Source: Azoarcus sp. DN11
GTDB lineage: Bacteria > Pseudomonadota > Gammaproteobacteria > Burkholderiales > Rhodocyclaceae
DNA length: 64,000 nucleotides
NCBI RefSeq assembly: GCF_003628555.1
Contig: NZ_CP021731.1
Coordinates: 4,774,001 to 4,838,000 of the forward strand
Direction: 5' to 3'
Both the position numbers and the translations under genes were made by a program. Of this stretch, positions 26,163 through 35,647 are shown one piece after another; positions within the stretch are counted from its first letter, which is position 1, and each line of letters opens with the position of its first letter. The notes under the pieces are model-generated. The model worked only from the letters and a program-made list of their open reading frames with translations. It searched no databases and had not been told where the DNA came from.

Positions 26163-28069
26163 TCGACGACCCTCTGCAGCGACAGCTCCTTCCTCAGCAC
26201 GTCGATATCGGGACGGTTGGCGAAGGGATCGTCGGGGTAGTAGCCGAAACTGCGGATCCCCGCTGCGCGCAGGCGCCGCATCCAGCCGGCGATCTCGGCC
26301 GACGGCAGTGCTTCGTCGGGGGACCACTTCTTGGCCTGGAGCTCGAAGACGACCTTCCTTTCCGCCCCATCGACCTTCCGTACCGCACCGACCAGCTCAT
26401 CCAGCCACGCCTGGGGATGCTCGGCCTTTTCCATGTAGGGCATAGCCATCACCGCGATCCAGTCGAAGCGGCGGACGGCATCCGGCAGCGACTGGGCGAA
26501 GCGGGCTTCGGCGTCGGGATCCATGAGGGGGGCGGCAAAGTAGTTGCGCGCGAGCTGCAGCGGTTGGCGGAACTTCTCCACCCGGTTTCGCAGTTCGCCG
26601 GCGAACCACGAGAGGTGCTCGGTCTTCGCCTGCGTCCAGCGCGCCATTTGCGCCGGGTTCGCGCGTATGGCCGCGACATCGCGCGGCAGTCCGAGGCGCG
26701 CGGCGTAGTAGTCGAGGGCGAACGGCGAAGCATCCTCCATGTCGGAGAGCGTCGCGTCGTCATGGATCAGCAGTCCGCTGAAGTACGCGTACCGGCCGAG
26801 ATCCTCGTAGATTTCGGCGACGAATTCCCGCGCCTTGTCCGAGAACGGGCTCAAGCGGGCGTAGCCCACGCCGCGGCTGCCGTCCGCGGCGCGCACCATG
26901 TGCGCCTGCCATGCGTCGCCGGGGGGCACGAAGGCGGTCAGCGGCAGCCACGCGAAGACCCGCGCGCCGGTGCGGGTCGCGATCTGCCAGCTGGCCCGGC
27001 CGAAGAGATCCGCCTTCACCGGCAGATGGCGGTTGGGGAAGTACAGCCGCCGGGCAACCCCCGAAGCGTCGTCGTCCGCGAAGGCCTGCAGGAATACCGT
27101 GTTGACGCCGGAAAGCTTGATGCGCTCGAGGAGCAGGCCGAGATTCCTTTCCTGCTGTTCGGGGTTCGCATCGTAGATGTAGTCCAGATCCACGTGCATG
27201 ACCCGCATCGGGCGCGTCTTGTCCGGGACGAGGGTCGCGGCCAGTTCGGCGGCAGTCGGGTCGTTCTTGAGGTAATGGCGGCGGATGGCCGACAGGCCCG
27301 CTGCAAGCTCGTTGTCGCCGTCGTCGAGATTCATGGTGACGGTCATGCCGAGCCGGGCCGCGAAGTCCTGCACTTGTCCGCTGTACCGCCCGTATGGCCA
27401 GACCATCACCCGCGGCCGCCTGCCGGTGAGTTTTTCCAGGAATTCGCTGTTCCGGGCGAGATCCCCGACAACGCGCGCCTCGTAGCTCGCTTCCGATTCG
27501 TAGCTGGCCGTGGCCTGATCGTAGCGGCGCGTGGTCGCGGCCGGCATCTCGTTGCCCTCGGCATTGCCGCGGATGCCGTGGTGCAGGTCGTAGCTGTGCG
27601 AGGCGATTTCGACCAGGCCGCTGGCCGCGATCTCCCGCAGCTGCGGCACGCTCAGGAAATCCTGCCGCGACACCCGGAGTTCGCCGTAATTCACGGGCTG
27701 CTCGCCGGCCTCCTTCAGCCACGAGCCGACCACGGCCAGCGTAGCCGGGTAACGGTAGGCTTTCAGGAGCGGAAAGACGATCCTGTAGAAGCTCTCGTAG
27801 GCGTCGTCGAAGGTGAGGAGGACGGCCTTGGGCGGCAGCGGTTTCGCGCCGCGGCGGGCATCCACCAGATCCTGGACGGATATGACATGGTAGCCCTGGT
27901 CGCGCAGCCAGTCGAAATGGTCGGTCAGCCGCTTCGTACCGAGCGTGTCGCCCGCGGCGGCGGCGCCGACCGTGTCGACGATGTCGTGGTAGCACAGCAC
28001 CTGATAGGACTCGGCCCGGAGCCAGGGGCTGAACAGGAAGAGAACGACGAGAGCCATCCGGCGCAGCAT
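26159..28069 (-). CDS. pgaB: Poly-beta-1,6-N-acetylglucosamine N-deacetylase
   Basis: This 636-residue periplasmic protein has a signal peptide, a polysaccharide deacetylase domain (about 20-280) and a C-terminal glycoside-hydrolase-like domain (about 300-620). Catalytic and metal residues are visible in LLTFDDAYESF (Asp-Asp) and IASHSYDLHH (His pair). It deacetylates the polymer for export. Odd feature: the signal peptide ends PWLRAES with no Cys lipobox, whereas E. coli PgaB is a lipoprotein, so this one may be soluble or anchored another way. ATG at 28069 overlaps the pgaA stop by one base. Confidence 0.95.
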   Translation of the reverse strand: MLRRMALVVLFLFSPWLRAESYQVLCYHDIVDTVGAAAAGDTLGTKRLTDHFDWLRDQGYHVISVQDLVDARRGAKPLPPKAVLLTFDDAYESFYRIVFPLLKAYRYPATLAVVGSWLKEAGEQPVNYGELRVSRQDFLSVPQLREIAASGLVEIASHSYDLHHGIRGNAEGNEMPAATTRRYDQATASYESEASYEARVVGDLARNSEFLEKLTGRRPRVMVWPYGRYSGQVQDFAARLGMTVTMNLDDGDNELAAGLSAIRRHYLKNDPTAAELAATLVPDKTRPMRVMHVDLDYIYDANPEQQERNLGLLLERIKLSGVNTVFLQAFADDDASGVARRLYFPNRHLPVKADLFGRASWQIATRTGARVFAWLPLTAFVPPGDAWQAHMVRAADGSRGVGYARLSPFSDKAREFVAEIYEDLGRYAYFSGLLIHDDATLSDMEDASPFALDYYAARLGLPRDVAAIRANPAQMARWTQAKTEHLSWFAGELRNRVEKFRQPLQLARNYFAAPLMDPDAEARFAQSLPDAVRRFDWIAVMAMPYMEKAEHPQAWLDELVGAVRKVDGAERKVVFELQAKKWSPDEALPSAEIAGWMRRLRAAGIRSFGYYPDDPFANRPDIDVLRKELSLQRVVE

Positions 28070-30504
28070 CAGAAATACCCCTCGAAACCGATGGTCCCCG
28101 TGTAGTAGGAGGAAATGACGCCATCGAAGGGATAGCGCGTCCGGCTGATGCGCCAACCGATGCGGAAGGCGTCGGAGAACGCGATGTCCTGACCGTAGCC
28201 GTAGTTGCTCATCGCCATCGCACCGAAGCCGGACTGATCGACCTGCCCGGCGGTCAGCCAGAACCGGTGCCACAGCGACGATTTCTTGGTGTCCACGTCC
28301 CGCCACTGCATGAATTCGAAGATGAGCGTGGCCCCGGCCTCGAGCTGACGGCGCGGCGAGAAGTAGGCGACATTCGGCTGGCTGTTGTTCTGCCCGGCAA
28401 CGCGGACGCTGGCGGTCAGGCGCCGGTCGAAATCCGTCAGCAGGTTCTGGCTCGCGGCGAGGTGGGCTTCGGTCCGCTCGTTATCCGAAAAGCGGGTGAC
28501 GCGATAGCCGCCTGCGACGTCGCGCGTCTCGTCCTGACGCCAGCGCAATGCCAGGGCGGCGCTGTCCGCCGTCACGCCGGTGGCGACCGCCCGCGCCTGG
28601 CGGAAGAACTGGTTCTTCTCCACGGCCGCGGACGCGGACCAGCGGTCCGAGAACGCGTGGTCGGTCTCGATTCGCCCATAGCCCGCGCTGCCCGCCTCGA
28701 TTTCCGTGCTCCAGTCCGTCACGGTGTATTTCAGGCCGGCACTCCCGGAATCCCCCGAAGTTGAAACGACCGGACCGCTCCACAAGGAACGGTAGCGGGC
28801 GAAGACGCGCCAGCGGTCGTCGGCGAACGGCGGGCTGTCGACGCGCAAGTCGTATTCCCGGGTGCGGTTGCCGGCGATCGAATCCGCATCGCGGCCGAAG
28901 GATGCGTTGCCGGTGACGTGGCTGCTGTCCTGCAGCGCCAGCCGCCGCCGGGCGTCACGGATGGTGTGAAGTTCCGGATAGCCGGGTGACAGCTCATCGA
29001 CGGTCTGCCGGAAAAACGCCGCATCGCCGCGGTCCATGCGGGCACTGGCCAGGCCGATGCGCGAGTCGAGGCGGTCGGGCTGCTCGCCGAGCACGATGCG
29101 GAAGCTCTCCTCCGCCTGACGCGGCTGGCCGCGCCAACTTGCGAGCACCCCGGCGGCTTCCTGGGCGTCGGTCGATGCGGGCGCCGCCGCCAGCACGGTA
29201 TCGAGCTTGAGTTGGGCGTCGTCCAGCTTTCCGCGGTAGGCCGAGAGCATCGCCTGCGTAATCAGTGCGGCGGTATAGGTGGCCGCCTCGCCGGGATCGC
29301 AGCGATCCTTGTGCGCCAGGCGCTGCACCAGATCGTCGATCACGTATTGCGCGTCGTCGTACCGTTCCAGGTCGGCGAGGGCGTAAAACTGCGCCCGGCG
29401 GAGGTGGAGCGCGTCGGGCGACTGCTCGACCAGCGTTCGCAGCAACGCTTCCGCCTCGCGGTAGCGCCCCACCGACTCGTAGGACGATGCGGCCGGCAAG
29501 GCCACGTATTCCGGCACGCTGTCGCCGGCTTCGATGAGTCGTTCATATTCGTTGACGGCGTCCTGCCAGCGGTTGCGGGCTTGGTAGGCAACGACGAGGT
29601 CGCGGCGAAGACGGGTGAGCGTGGCCGGCGGGGCCTTCCCGGCCGTGCCGTCCTCCAACGCGGCCGTCAGCACGGCGATCGCCCGATCGGCGTTGGTGAA
29701 GCGTTCCTTGGGCGTATTGCGGTCGCCGACCGCCCAGTGCAGGTATTGGGCGGCGCGGTTGTTGGCGAGGCGGAGCGATTCCTCCAACGTCAGCGCCACG
29801 CCCGCACCGGTGGCATGACGTGCCGCTTCCTGTGCCGCATCGATATCGGCCAGGATCATGGCAATCGCCTTCGGCGCATCGCGGTTGTCCGGGGCGAGGC
29901 GCTGCATCTCCTCGTACGTCAGCAGGGCCTCGGTGAGCCGGCCCGCCTGGCGCAGCGCGTAGGCGCGCAAGTCCAGCACGTCCGGGCGGCCGGGCGCGCG
30001 CGCGAGGAGCGCTTCGGCAAGCTTCAGCCCCTTGTCATCCTGTCCCCGCTGCAGGTACAGGCGGGCCAGGCGGATGCCGGCATCGGTATCGGGGCCGAAA
30101 CGCTCCGCGATCAACGCGTGGAGACGCTCCGATGCCGCTTCGTCGCCCACCGCCAGGGCGGAGCGGAACAGTGCATCGACGACATAGCGCGGCGCCTGCG
30201 CTTCCAGCCTCCCGTCCGTCTGCGCCAACGCCCGGGCGTGTTCCCCGCTCGCGCTGGCAACCGCGATGAAGTCGAGGCGATAGCGGAGGACCTGCGGAAA
30301 ACGGTTCGCCAGTGACTCGAGGACAGGCCAGGCGTCCTTGCCCCGGCCTTGCTCGTTCATCGAGAGTGCATGCCGATATTCGGGCTCGCCGCTGTCGGCG
30401 GCCGATACCGCCGGCTCCGGCGCCCCCGCGCGCTGCACGTCACCCGCGCAAGCCTCGCCCGCGCCGACGAGAAACAATGCCGAGGCTATCAGTACCCTTT
30501 TCAA
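28069..30504 (-). CDS. pgaA: Poly-beta-1,6-N-acetylglucosamine export porin
   Basis: This 811-residue outer-membrane protein has a signal peptide (MKRVLIASALFLVGAGEACA), an array of TPR-like helical repeats (about residues 50-500) and a C-terminal beta-barrel of about 290 residues ending GTIGFEGYF with a terminal Phe. It exports the polymer made by PgaBCD. The start is a TTG at 30504: the in-frame ATGs lie far upstream in a region that reads as leader, and TTG gives exactly the signal peptide, with GGGGTGG just ahead. First gene of the operon. Confidence 0.88.
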   Translation of the reverse strand: MKRVLIASALFLVGAGEACAGDVQRAGAPEPAVSAADSGEPEYRHALSMNEQGRGKDAWPVLESLANRFPQVLRYRLDFIAVASASGEHARALAQTDGRLEAQAPRYVVDALFRSALAVGDEAASERLHALIAERFGPDTDAGIRLARLYLQRGQDDKGLKLAEALLARAPGRPDVLDLRAYALRQAGRLTEALLTYEEMQRLAPDNRDAPKAIAMILADIDAAQEAARHATGAGVALTLEESLRLANNRAAQYLHWAVGDRNTPKERFTNADRAIAVLTAALEDGTAGKAPPATLTRLRRDLVVAYQARNRWQDAVNEYERLIEAGDSVPEYVALPAASSYESVGRYREAEALLRTLVEQSPDALHLRRAQFYALADLERYDDAQYVIDDLVQRLAHKDRCDPGEAATYTAALITQAMLSAYRGKLDDAQLKLDTVLAAAPASTDAQEAAGVLASWRGQPRQAEESFRIVLGEQPDRLDSRIGLASARMDRGDAAFFRQTVDELSPGYPELHTIRDARRRLALQDSSHVTGNASFGRDADSIAGNRTREYDLRVDSPPFADDRWRVFARYRSLWSGPVVSTSGDSGSAGLKYTVTDWSTEIEAGSAGYGRIETDHAFSDRWSASAAVEKNQFFRQARAVATGVTADSAALALRWRQDETRDVAGGYRVTRFSDNERTEAHLAASQNLLTDFDRRLTASVRVAGQNNSQPNVAYFSPRRQLEAGATLIFEFMQWRDVDTKKSSLWHRFWLTAGQVDQSGFGAMAMSNYGYGQDIAFSDAFRIGWRISRTRYPFDGVISSYYTGTIGFEGYF

Positions 30505-30653
30505 AAACCACCCCGAAAACCACTCTTTGCAAGCATGCCCTTGGTGTCGATCCGATGAACCGGCGTGTCGGCCGAATCGCAGGGCATCGGCCGCCGGCAT
30601 GCGGTTGACATCAAGTCGCACGCCCGGCGGCACCCGGAATAAATATATTTCAA

Positions 30654-30683
30654 CATATAGGGAATTGTAAAATTGTGTGGCAA
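30654..30683 (-). promoter_or_regulatory. Candidate pgaABCD promoter
   Basis: On the minus strand TTGCCA (30678-30683) and TATATG (30654-30659) are 18 bases apart inside the only AT-rich stretch for several kb. The predicted transcript would start near 30647, leaving a leader of about 140 bases before the TTG start of pgaA. In E. coli that leader is the target of CsrA; here such control is only a possibility. Confidence 0.5.
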
Positions 30684-32401
30684 CTTCGCGACACAATCGC
30701 ATGGCACGGTGTGGTCGGGTGCCCGGGCACCCCCGGCTCGGCGTGGCGAAAAATCGCCATTGCGCGTTAGCATCCCGTCATCCAGACTGTCCGAGAACGC
30801 GCATATGGCACGCATCCACCCCGAAGGCTGGCAACGCATCCCGGCGAGCGGGGCGCTGGCGCGCGAACTCGAGACCCTGGCGACGCTGGCCGAAGGCTTG
30901 CCCGACGACCATGCGGTGTATCACGGCATCCACTGGACGCGGGTGAATCGCGACCACGCGCTGTTCGGCGAGATCGACTTCGTCGTCGTCGGCCCGAGCG
31001 GCCGGCTGCTGCTGATCGAGCAGAAGTCGGGCTTCCTCGACGAGACCGCGGACGGGCTGGTCAAGACCTACGCGAAGGCGAAGAAGAACGTCAGCGTGCA
31101 GATGGCGCGCAGCGCGGACCATCTGCGCGAGCGCCTCGGCGTCTTCCTGAAGGGCCACAAGGCGCACATCGACGCGCTGCTCTACTGCCCGGACTACACG
31201 GTGCGCCAGCCGGGCAGCGCCGGGATCGACCCCGCGCGCATCGTCGACGCGGGCCGCCGCGAGCATCTCGTGGCGATCGTGCAGAGCCTGCTGCGCGACG
31301 ACACGCGCGACCGCGTGGTGCTCGACAACATCGCGCGTTTCCTCACCGACGAGCTGGAACTCGTGCCGGAGGTGAACGCCATCGTCGGCCAGGCGGAGGC
31401 GCTGTACACGCGGCTCGCCGGCGGCCTGGCGGAATGGGCGCGGCGCATCGAGATGGAGCCCTTCCGCCTGCGCGTCACCGGCACCGCCGGCAGCGGCAAG
31501 ACGCAGCTCGCGATGGCGGTGTTCCGCGACGCGCTCGCGGCGGGGCGGCGGCCGCTGTACGTGTGCTACAACCGCCCGCTCGCGGACCACATCGCGCTGA
31601 TCGCGCCGCCCGGCGGCGAAGTCGCGACCTACCATCAGCTGTGTGACCGCGTGCTGCGCGCGCACGGCGCGGTGCCGGACTTCCGCCGGCCCGACGCATT
31701 CGCCGAGCTGGAACAGCGTTTCAGCGCGCTCGACGCGGGCGAGGCGTGGCGCTTCGACGAGCTGATCGTCGACGAGGGGCAGGACTTCCGCGAGGACTGG
31801 CGCGACGCGCTGCTGCGCCTGCTGCGCCCCGGCGCGCGCGCGTGGTGGCTGGAGGATCCGCTGCAGAACCTGTACGGGCGCCCGCCCGTCGCGCTGCCCG
31901 GCTGGGTGCGCCTCACCAGCGAACGCAACTACCGCAGCCCGGGCGACATCCTGTCGGCACTGAACCGCATGCTGCCGCTGGCGCGGCCGCTGGAGGCCGG
32001 CAGCCCGCTCACCGGCTCGGATGTCGAGATCCTGACGTGGGCGGATTCCGCCGAGCTCATCGACGCGACCAAGCGCGCGATCACGCGCGCGATCGGGCTG
32101 GGCTTCCGCCGCGACATGATCGCGACGATCACCTTCCGCGGGCGCGAACATTCGATGTTCACGCCCTTCGACCGCCTCGGCGGGCACCGCCTGAAGGCCT
32201 TCAGCGGGACCTACGACCTCCTCGGCAACCCGGTGTATTCGGACGGCGACTTCCTGATCGACTCGGTGTACCGCTTCAAGGGCCAGGCCGCCCCGTGCGT
32301 GATCTTCACCGAGATCGACTTCGCGGAGCTCGACCCGCTGACGGTGCGCAAGCTCTTCGTCGGTGCAACCCGCGCGAGCATGAAGCTGATCCTGGTCGTA
32401 T

Positions 32402-32407
32402 CCGAGC
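32402..32407. repeat. Left copy of the target-site duplication (CCGAGC)
   Basis: CCGAGC stands at the junction where the helicase reading frame is interrupted. The same six bases occur at 45870-45875, where the frame resumes. Joining the two flanks with one copy restores an uninterrupted helicase C-terminus. Confidence 0.8.
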
Positions 32408-32448
32408 TAAGAACGAGTGAGATATTCCCCAGGGACCCGGCGAGATAA
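32408..32448 (+). repeat. Left terminal repeat with two GNGATA motifs
   Basis: From the outer end: TAA at 1-3, GAGATA at 12-17 and GCGAGATAA at 33-41. The two motifs are 23 bases apart. The right end at 45829-45869 has the same motifs at the same offsets in inverted orientation. Confidence 0.75.
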
Positions 32449-32545
32449 TTGCAGGATTTAGTGGTACCAGCCTGAATTTATCTGGATGTGGCGCAAAAGG
32501 GTGTTTGCTGTGGAGAAACACCCGCGCCGCCGGGAATCGGACCGG

Positions 32546-32887
32546 TCAGGTCGCCTCGGCGGGACGCTTCGAGGCCGGCAAACCGAGGGCGCCAATCGCG
32601 CCGACGACGCTCGCCGAAGAGGCTGACGTGCGGATGGCAATCGGGTCGGAACCATCGGTGTCGAGCACGATGACGACGGTCTCGCGTCGGCCAGTCGGAG
32701 AACGCAAGTCGGCGGCCTTGAGCCTCTGCGAATAGCGATGCAGGGCGCTACGGGAGAGCCGGATTCCGGCCGCAGCCAGCTCCTCTTTCACGATGTCGCA
32801 GCAGGTATAGGCATGGCGCCTGAGCAATGCGTCCACGTGGTTCTGTTGGTTCGCCGGCAGCTTCACAATTGTGCTTGTGCGTCCCAT
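32546..32887 (-). CDS. Phage Gp27/DUF3486-like protein, short form
   Basis: This 113-residue protein has an N-terminal helix-turn-helix half like Mu Gp27 (MGRTSTIVKLP then LLRRHAYTCCDIVKEEL, and RLSRSALHRYSQRLK). Its second half (RRETVVIVLDTDGSD) does not match the usual longer Gp27, so it is either a truncated copy or a related small regulator. ATG at 32887 was chosen because the family begins with MGR-S-T. It is the last minus-strand gene before the left end of the element. Confidence 0.6.
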   Translation of the reverse strand: MGRTSTIVKLPANQQNHVDALLRRHAYTCCDIVKEELAAAGIRLSRSALHRYSQRLKAADLRSPTGRRETVVIVLDTDGSDPIAIRTSASSASVVGAIGALGLPASKRPAEAT

Positions 32888-33003
32888 GCGCGCGTTCCTC
32901 TCATCAGCCGGCCGGGATGGCGGCATGCGACGAGGCTACGGGCAATTCCGGCAACATACCAAGGAACGGGCTTCACTGCCTGCAGCGCCGCCGCGCGAGG
33001 GCG

Positions 33004-34275
33004 TCAGGGGATCAGCCGTGGCGTGCGGGCGGCCTCGATCGTGCTGTTGAGGTGGTAGGACTTCGAGGGGCGCAGCGTCCGCCCGTCCGGGCTGCAGATG
33101 ATCACGTCTTGCGAGCGGTGCAAGTTGGCTGCGGCCTGGATGAAATGCATGGTCGAGCCCGGCGACTGCGCCGCGTAGCGCTCCACCAGGTCGCGCAGGC
33201 GGACCGGGCCGGACTCAGCAAAGATGAGGCGTCCTAAGTGCTCGTGGATGCCATTGACGCAGGCCTCGCGCGACGAGTCGCCAAAGTCGAAGGTCTCCTG
33301 GCCGGTGTATTCGTGGTCGCGGTTCGCGTCGTAGCCCTGCATGAAGACGCCGGGCTCCAATTCGTGGCCGAAGGCCGTGGCGTTGTCCCAGTGCAGGTTC
33401 TTCATCACCTCGTGCGCCTTGTAGCGGTTCGACAGGTGGATCAGCCAGTAGTCCCACGGCGTGGCGCCAAGCGGGCGCACGAAGAACAGCGTCGCGAAGC
33501 GCGCGCCCGCCTCCTGGCGGATGCCATAGGCCAGATGGCGCTGCAGCACCTGGCGCCACTGCCGATCCTGCTTGAGCGCCTGCAGGCTTTCCCACGGCAC
33601 ATGCTTTGCCAGCCCGATCCGCTCCATCGGCCGGCGGTTCGCCGCGCGGTCGGCCAGGAAGGTGATGAGCGAGCCGACGTTGAACGTCAGCAGCACCTCG
33701 GCCCCTTGCATCGCCCGCATCAAGCCGGCGAGATCGGCCATCGGCAGCTTGTCGTAGCTGTACTGGTCGAGCACGAAGATCGCATGCTCGCCCATCCGCC
33801 GCGCCTTCACCTCGCTCACCAGGCGCGGCAGCTCGGCGAGGAAGTCGCCCTGGCAGACCCGCGCCCGCGCCAGATCGGCACGCTCGATCGCGCCCTCATC
33901 GGCGCGCTGTGCCAGGCGTCGCTCCAGGTAAGCCGCCGTGTCGCGCTCCACGTCGATGAACGCATAGTCCACCGCCACCTCGCGCGGCTTGTCGCGGCCG
34001 AGGTTGAGCCGCGCCCGCGCCTCGCGTACCGCTCGCATCATCAGCAGCGGCGAGCCATCGATCTCGCCCGAACCGTCCTCGGCAAGGTAGGCGCCGCCGC
34101 CGGAGAAGCCGTCGACCAGCGTGAGCTGCAGCTTCGGAATCCTCGCCTGTGACATCAGCGTCAGGATGTACTCGCACACGTAGGATTCGATGATCCGGTG
34201 CTTGACGAGGCTGTGCTGCTCGATCAGCGGCGGCGGGGAACCGATGCGCCAGTCGTACTTGTCGCCTTTCTTCAT
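33004..34275 (-). CDS. tcmP: Three-Cys-motif partner protein TcmP
   Basis: The protein has 423 residues. VDGFSGGGAY (54-63) looks like SAM-binding motif I of a methyltransferase fold, FIDVE (106-110) like the acidic motif II, QGDF (142-145) and VLDQYSY (168-174) like later motifs. A winged-helix-like C-terminus follows from about 340 (LRDLVERYAA). TcmP proteins are known for being encoded beside a three-Cys-motif (Gp37/Gp68, DUF5131) protein, exactly as here, with six bases between the genes. Biochemical function is not established. A SAM-dependent methyltransferase role is inferred from motifs. Confidence 0.88.
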   Translation of the reverse strand: MKKGDKYDWRIGSPPPLIEQHSLVKHRIIESYVCEYILTLMSQARIPKLQLTLVDGFSGGGAYLAEDGSGEIDGSPLLMMRAVREARARLNLGRDKPREVAVDYAFIDVERDTAAYLERRLAQRADEGAIERADLARARVCQGDFLAELPRLVSEVKARRMGEHAIFVLDQYSYDKLPMADLAGLMRAMQGAEVLLTFNVGSLITFLADRAANRRPMERIGLAKHVPWESLQALKQDRQWRQVLQRHLAYGIRQEAGARFATLFFVRPLGATPWDYWLIHLSNRYKAHEVMKNLHWDNATAFGHELEPGVFMQGYDANRDHEYTGQETFDFGDSSREACVNGIHEHLGRLIFAESGPVRLRDLVERYAAQSPGSTMHFIQAAANLHRSQDVIICSPDGRTLRPSKSYHLNSTIEAARTPRLIP

Positions 34276-34281
34276 CAGGCG

Positions 34282-35031
34282 TCAGCTACCCAGGGCGGCT
34301 GACGCCGGCATCTGATCCCAGGTGCGGCCGTTCAACTCGCGGCCGTTGTGCTTTTTCGCGCGCTTGACGCCATCGGCGCCCCAGCCGCCCCACTGCTTGA
34401 AGAAGAACGCGACCTGTGCGGCCTCGCACTGTTCGCGGATCGCATCGACCCATTCCAGCTTCATCGGGCGGGCCTTCGGGCCGGACTCGCCGCCGACGAT
34501 GACCCAGTGAATGCGGTCGAGATCGAGTTCGCCCACGTCCTCGAGCAAGGGCTCCACCGACAGGAAGCGGATGGCGGCGTCGACGCGGCGCAGGTGGTCG
34601 ATGCGCGGCACGCCGTACTGACGATCTTCGACTGAAACGCCCAGCCACGCATTGCGCGGCGCCGCCTTGCCCTCGAAGAAGGCCGCCATGCGGTCCGCCC
34701 GCTTGGTCAAGATCTGGAACGTGTGCCAGTGCGCACGCCCGATCACGTCGAAAACCTGTTCGATGTAGGTGGTTGGCACCGCTTCGTGGAACAGGTCGGA
34801 CATCGAATTGACGAAGTACGTCGTCGGCACCCGGCGCTTCAACGGATCTTCCAGCCGTTTCGGCAGCAGCGTGAGGTCGAAGCCGTTCTCATAACCCGGT
34901 GTCCTCATCGCCTGCAATCGCGCGGCCATGCCCTCCGCGTAGCAGTGCTTACAACCCGGCGACACCTTGGTGCACCCCACCGTCGGGTTCCAGGTGCGCT
35001 CCGTCCACTCGATCTTGCTTACCGTCGTCAT
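34282..35031 (-). CDS. Three-Cys-motif protein, phage Gp37/Gp68 (DUF5131) family
   Basis: This 249-residue protein starts TKIEWT-like (SKIEWTERTWNPTVGC) and contains the family's cysteine motif C20-x6-C27-x2-C30 followed by YAE, a spacing that resembles a radical-SAM cluster site. FVNSMSDLFHE and ILTKRADRM are further family blocks, as is WVIVGGESGPKARPM. AGGA lies six bases before ATG 35031. It is the first gene of the pair with tcmP. A radical-SAM-type reaction on nucleic acid is a hypothesis from the motif only. Confidence 0.9.
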   Translation of the reverse strand: MTTVSKIEWTERTWNPTVGCTKVSPGCKHCYAEGMAARLQAMRTPGYENGFDLTLLPKRLEDPLKRRVPTTYFVNSMSDLFHEAVPTTYIEQVFDVIGRAHWHTFQILTKRADRMAAFFEGKAAPRNAWLGVSVEDRQYGVPRIDHLRRVDAAIRFLSVEPLLEDVGELDLDRIHWVIVGGESGPKARPMKLEWVDAIREQCEAAQVAFFFKQWGGWGADGVKRAKKHNGRELNGRTWDQMPASAALGS

Positions 35032-35305
35032 CGTCGAATCCTGCTCGTTCAGGCGCCCAGTGCTTGCAAGCCGCATGGCGGCGGGCGTATCCCGGTTCGC
35101 TCCATTTTAGCCCATCGCTACGGGAAGCCGCGGCCCGAAGTGGCGTCTGGAATATTCGACCGCCGGCCCCGGATCGCTGTGGAAAAGTGCTCCTGGATTG
35201 GAAAGAGGCCTGCTTGGCCGAGTCGAAACAAATACTCCTTTGGAATCCAAGGAATCCCGCTTTCTGCGCCTAAGCTGGTCATCGTCACCTCACGAGGAAT
35301 GCGCC

Positions 35306-35647
35306 ATGACCACGACGAAATGCCACCTCCTGAAGCTCGAAGCGCAGGTCAATGCCCTGGCGCAAGCCTGGATGCATCTCGCGGCGACCGTCGAGGTCCG
35401 CGGCCGCATCGACCTTGCCGCGATGGAAGACGCGCTGCGTCACCAGCACTGGCCGCGCGCGCCAGACATCGACGAGGACGCACGCGATACCTTGCAGTGG
35501 CTGTGCGGCCAGCTCGACGAGGCACGCGCCGCCCGCGAGGCGCGGCTTACGGCACGGCACCGGGAGAAGCCGAACGCCGAAGCGACCTGCGCCAAGGTGA
35601 TCCCGTTCAACCTCGTTCGCGCGCGGCACCGGAGGAATGCATCATGA
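35306..35647 (+). CDS. Small protein, first of a tandem paralogous pair
   Basis: This 113-residue protein is of unknown function. It has an N-terminal amphipathic helix (LLKLEAQVNALAQAWMHLAA) and a middle block IDLAAMEDALRHQHW, with a C-terminal Arg-rich tail ending NLVRARHRR. The next gene encodes a shorter paralog with the same blocks. The stop overlaps the next ATG (ATGA at 35644-35647). CGAGGAAT is upstream of the ATG. It lies divergent from the three-Cys-motif gene, sharing a 274-base intergenic region. Confidence 0.7.
   Translation: MTTTKCHLLKLEAQVNALAQAWMHLAATVEVRGRIDLAAMEDALRHQHWPRAPDIDEDARDTLQWLCGQLDEARAAREARLTARHREKPNAEATCAKVIPFNLVRARHRRNAS

Larger units (their letters stand above)
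30805..32448 (+). pseudogene. NERD-domain UvrD-like DNA helicase, C-terminus replaced by a transposon insertion
   Basis: The reading frame has 547 codons. Residues about 15-120 form a NERD nuclease-related domain (GEIDFVVVGPSGRLLLIEQKSG). A superfamily I helicase core follows: Walker A GTAGSGKTQ (about 230), LIVDEGQDF (Walker B), RNYRSP, and VYRFKGQAAPCVIF near the end. Residues 1-534 are native; the last 13 (LRTSEIFPRDPAR) are encoded by the end of the inserted element, and the stop codon lies inside the element's terminal repeat. The original last 23 codons survive at 45875-45946. Only a short tail was lost, so partial function is possible. Confidence 0.9.

Noticed and set aside
30501..30839. 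112-codon minus-strand frame ahead of pgaA, as a leader peptide gene
   Set aside because: It overlaps the promoter and the divergent helicase start, and no ribosome binding site supports it. Only its last codons overlap the pgaA start, which could be chance.
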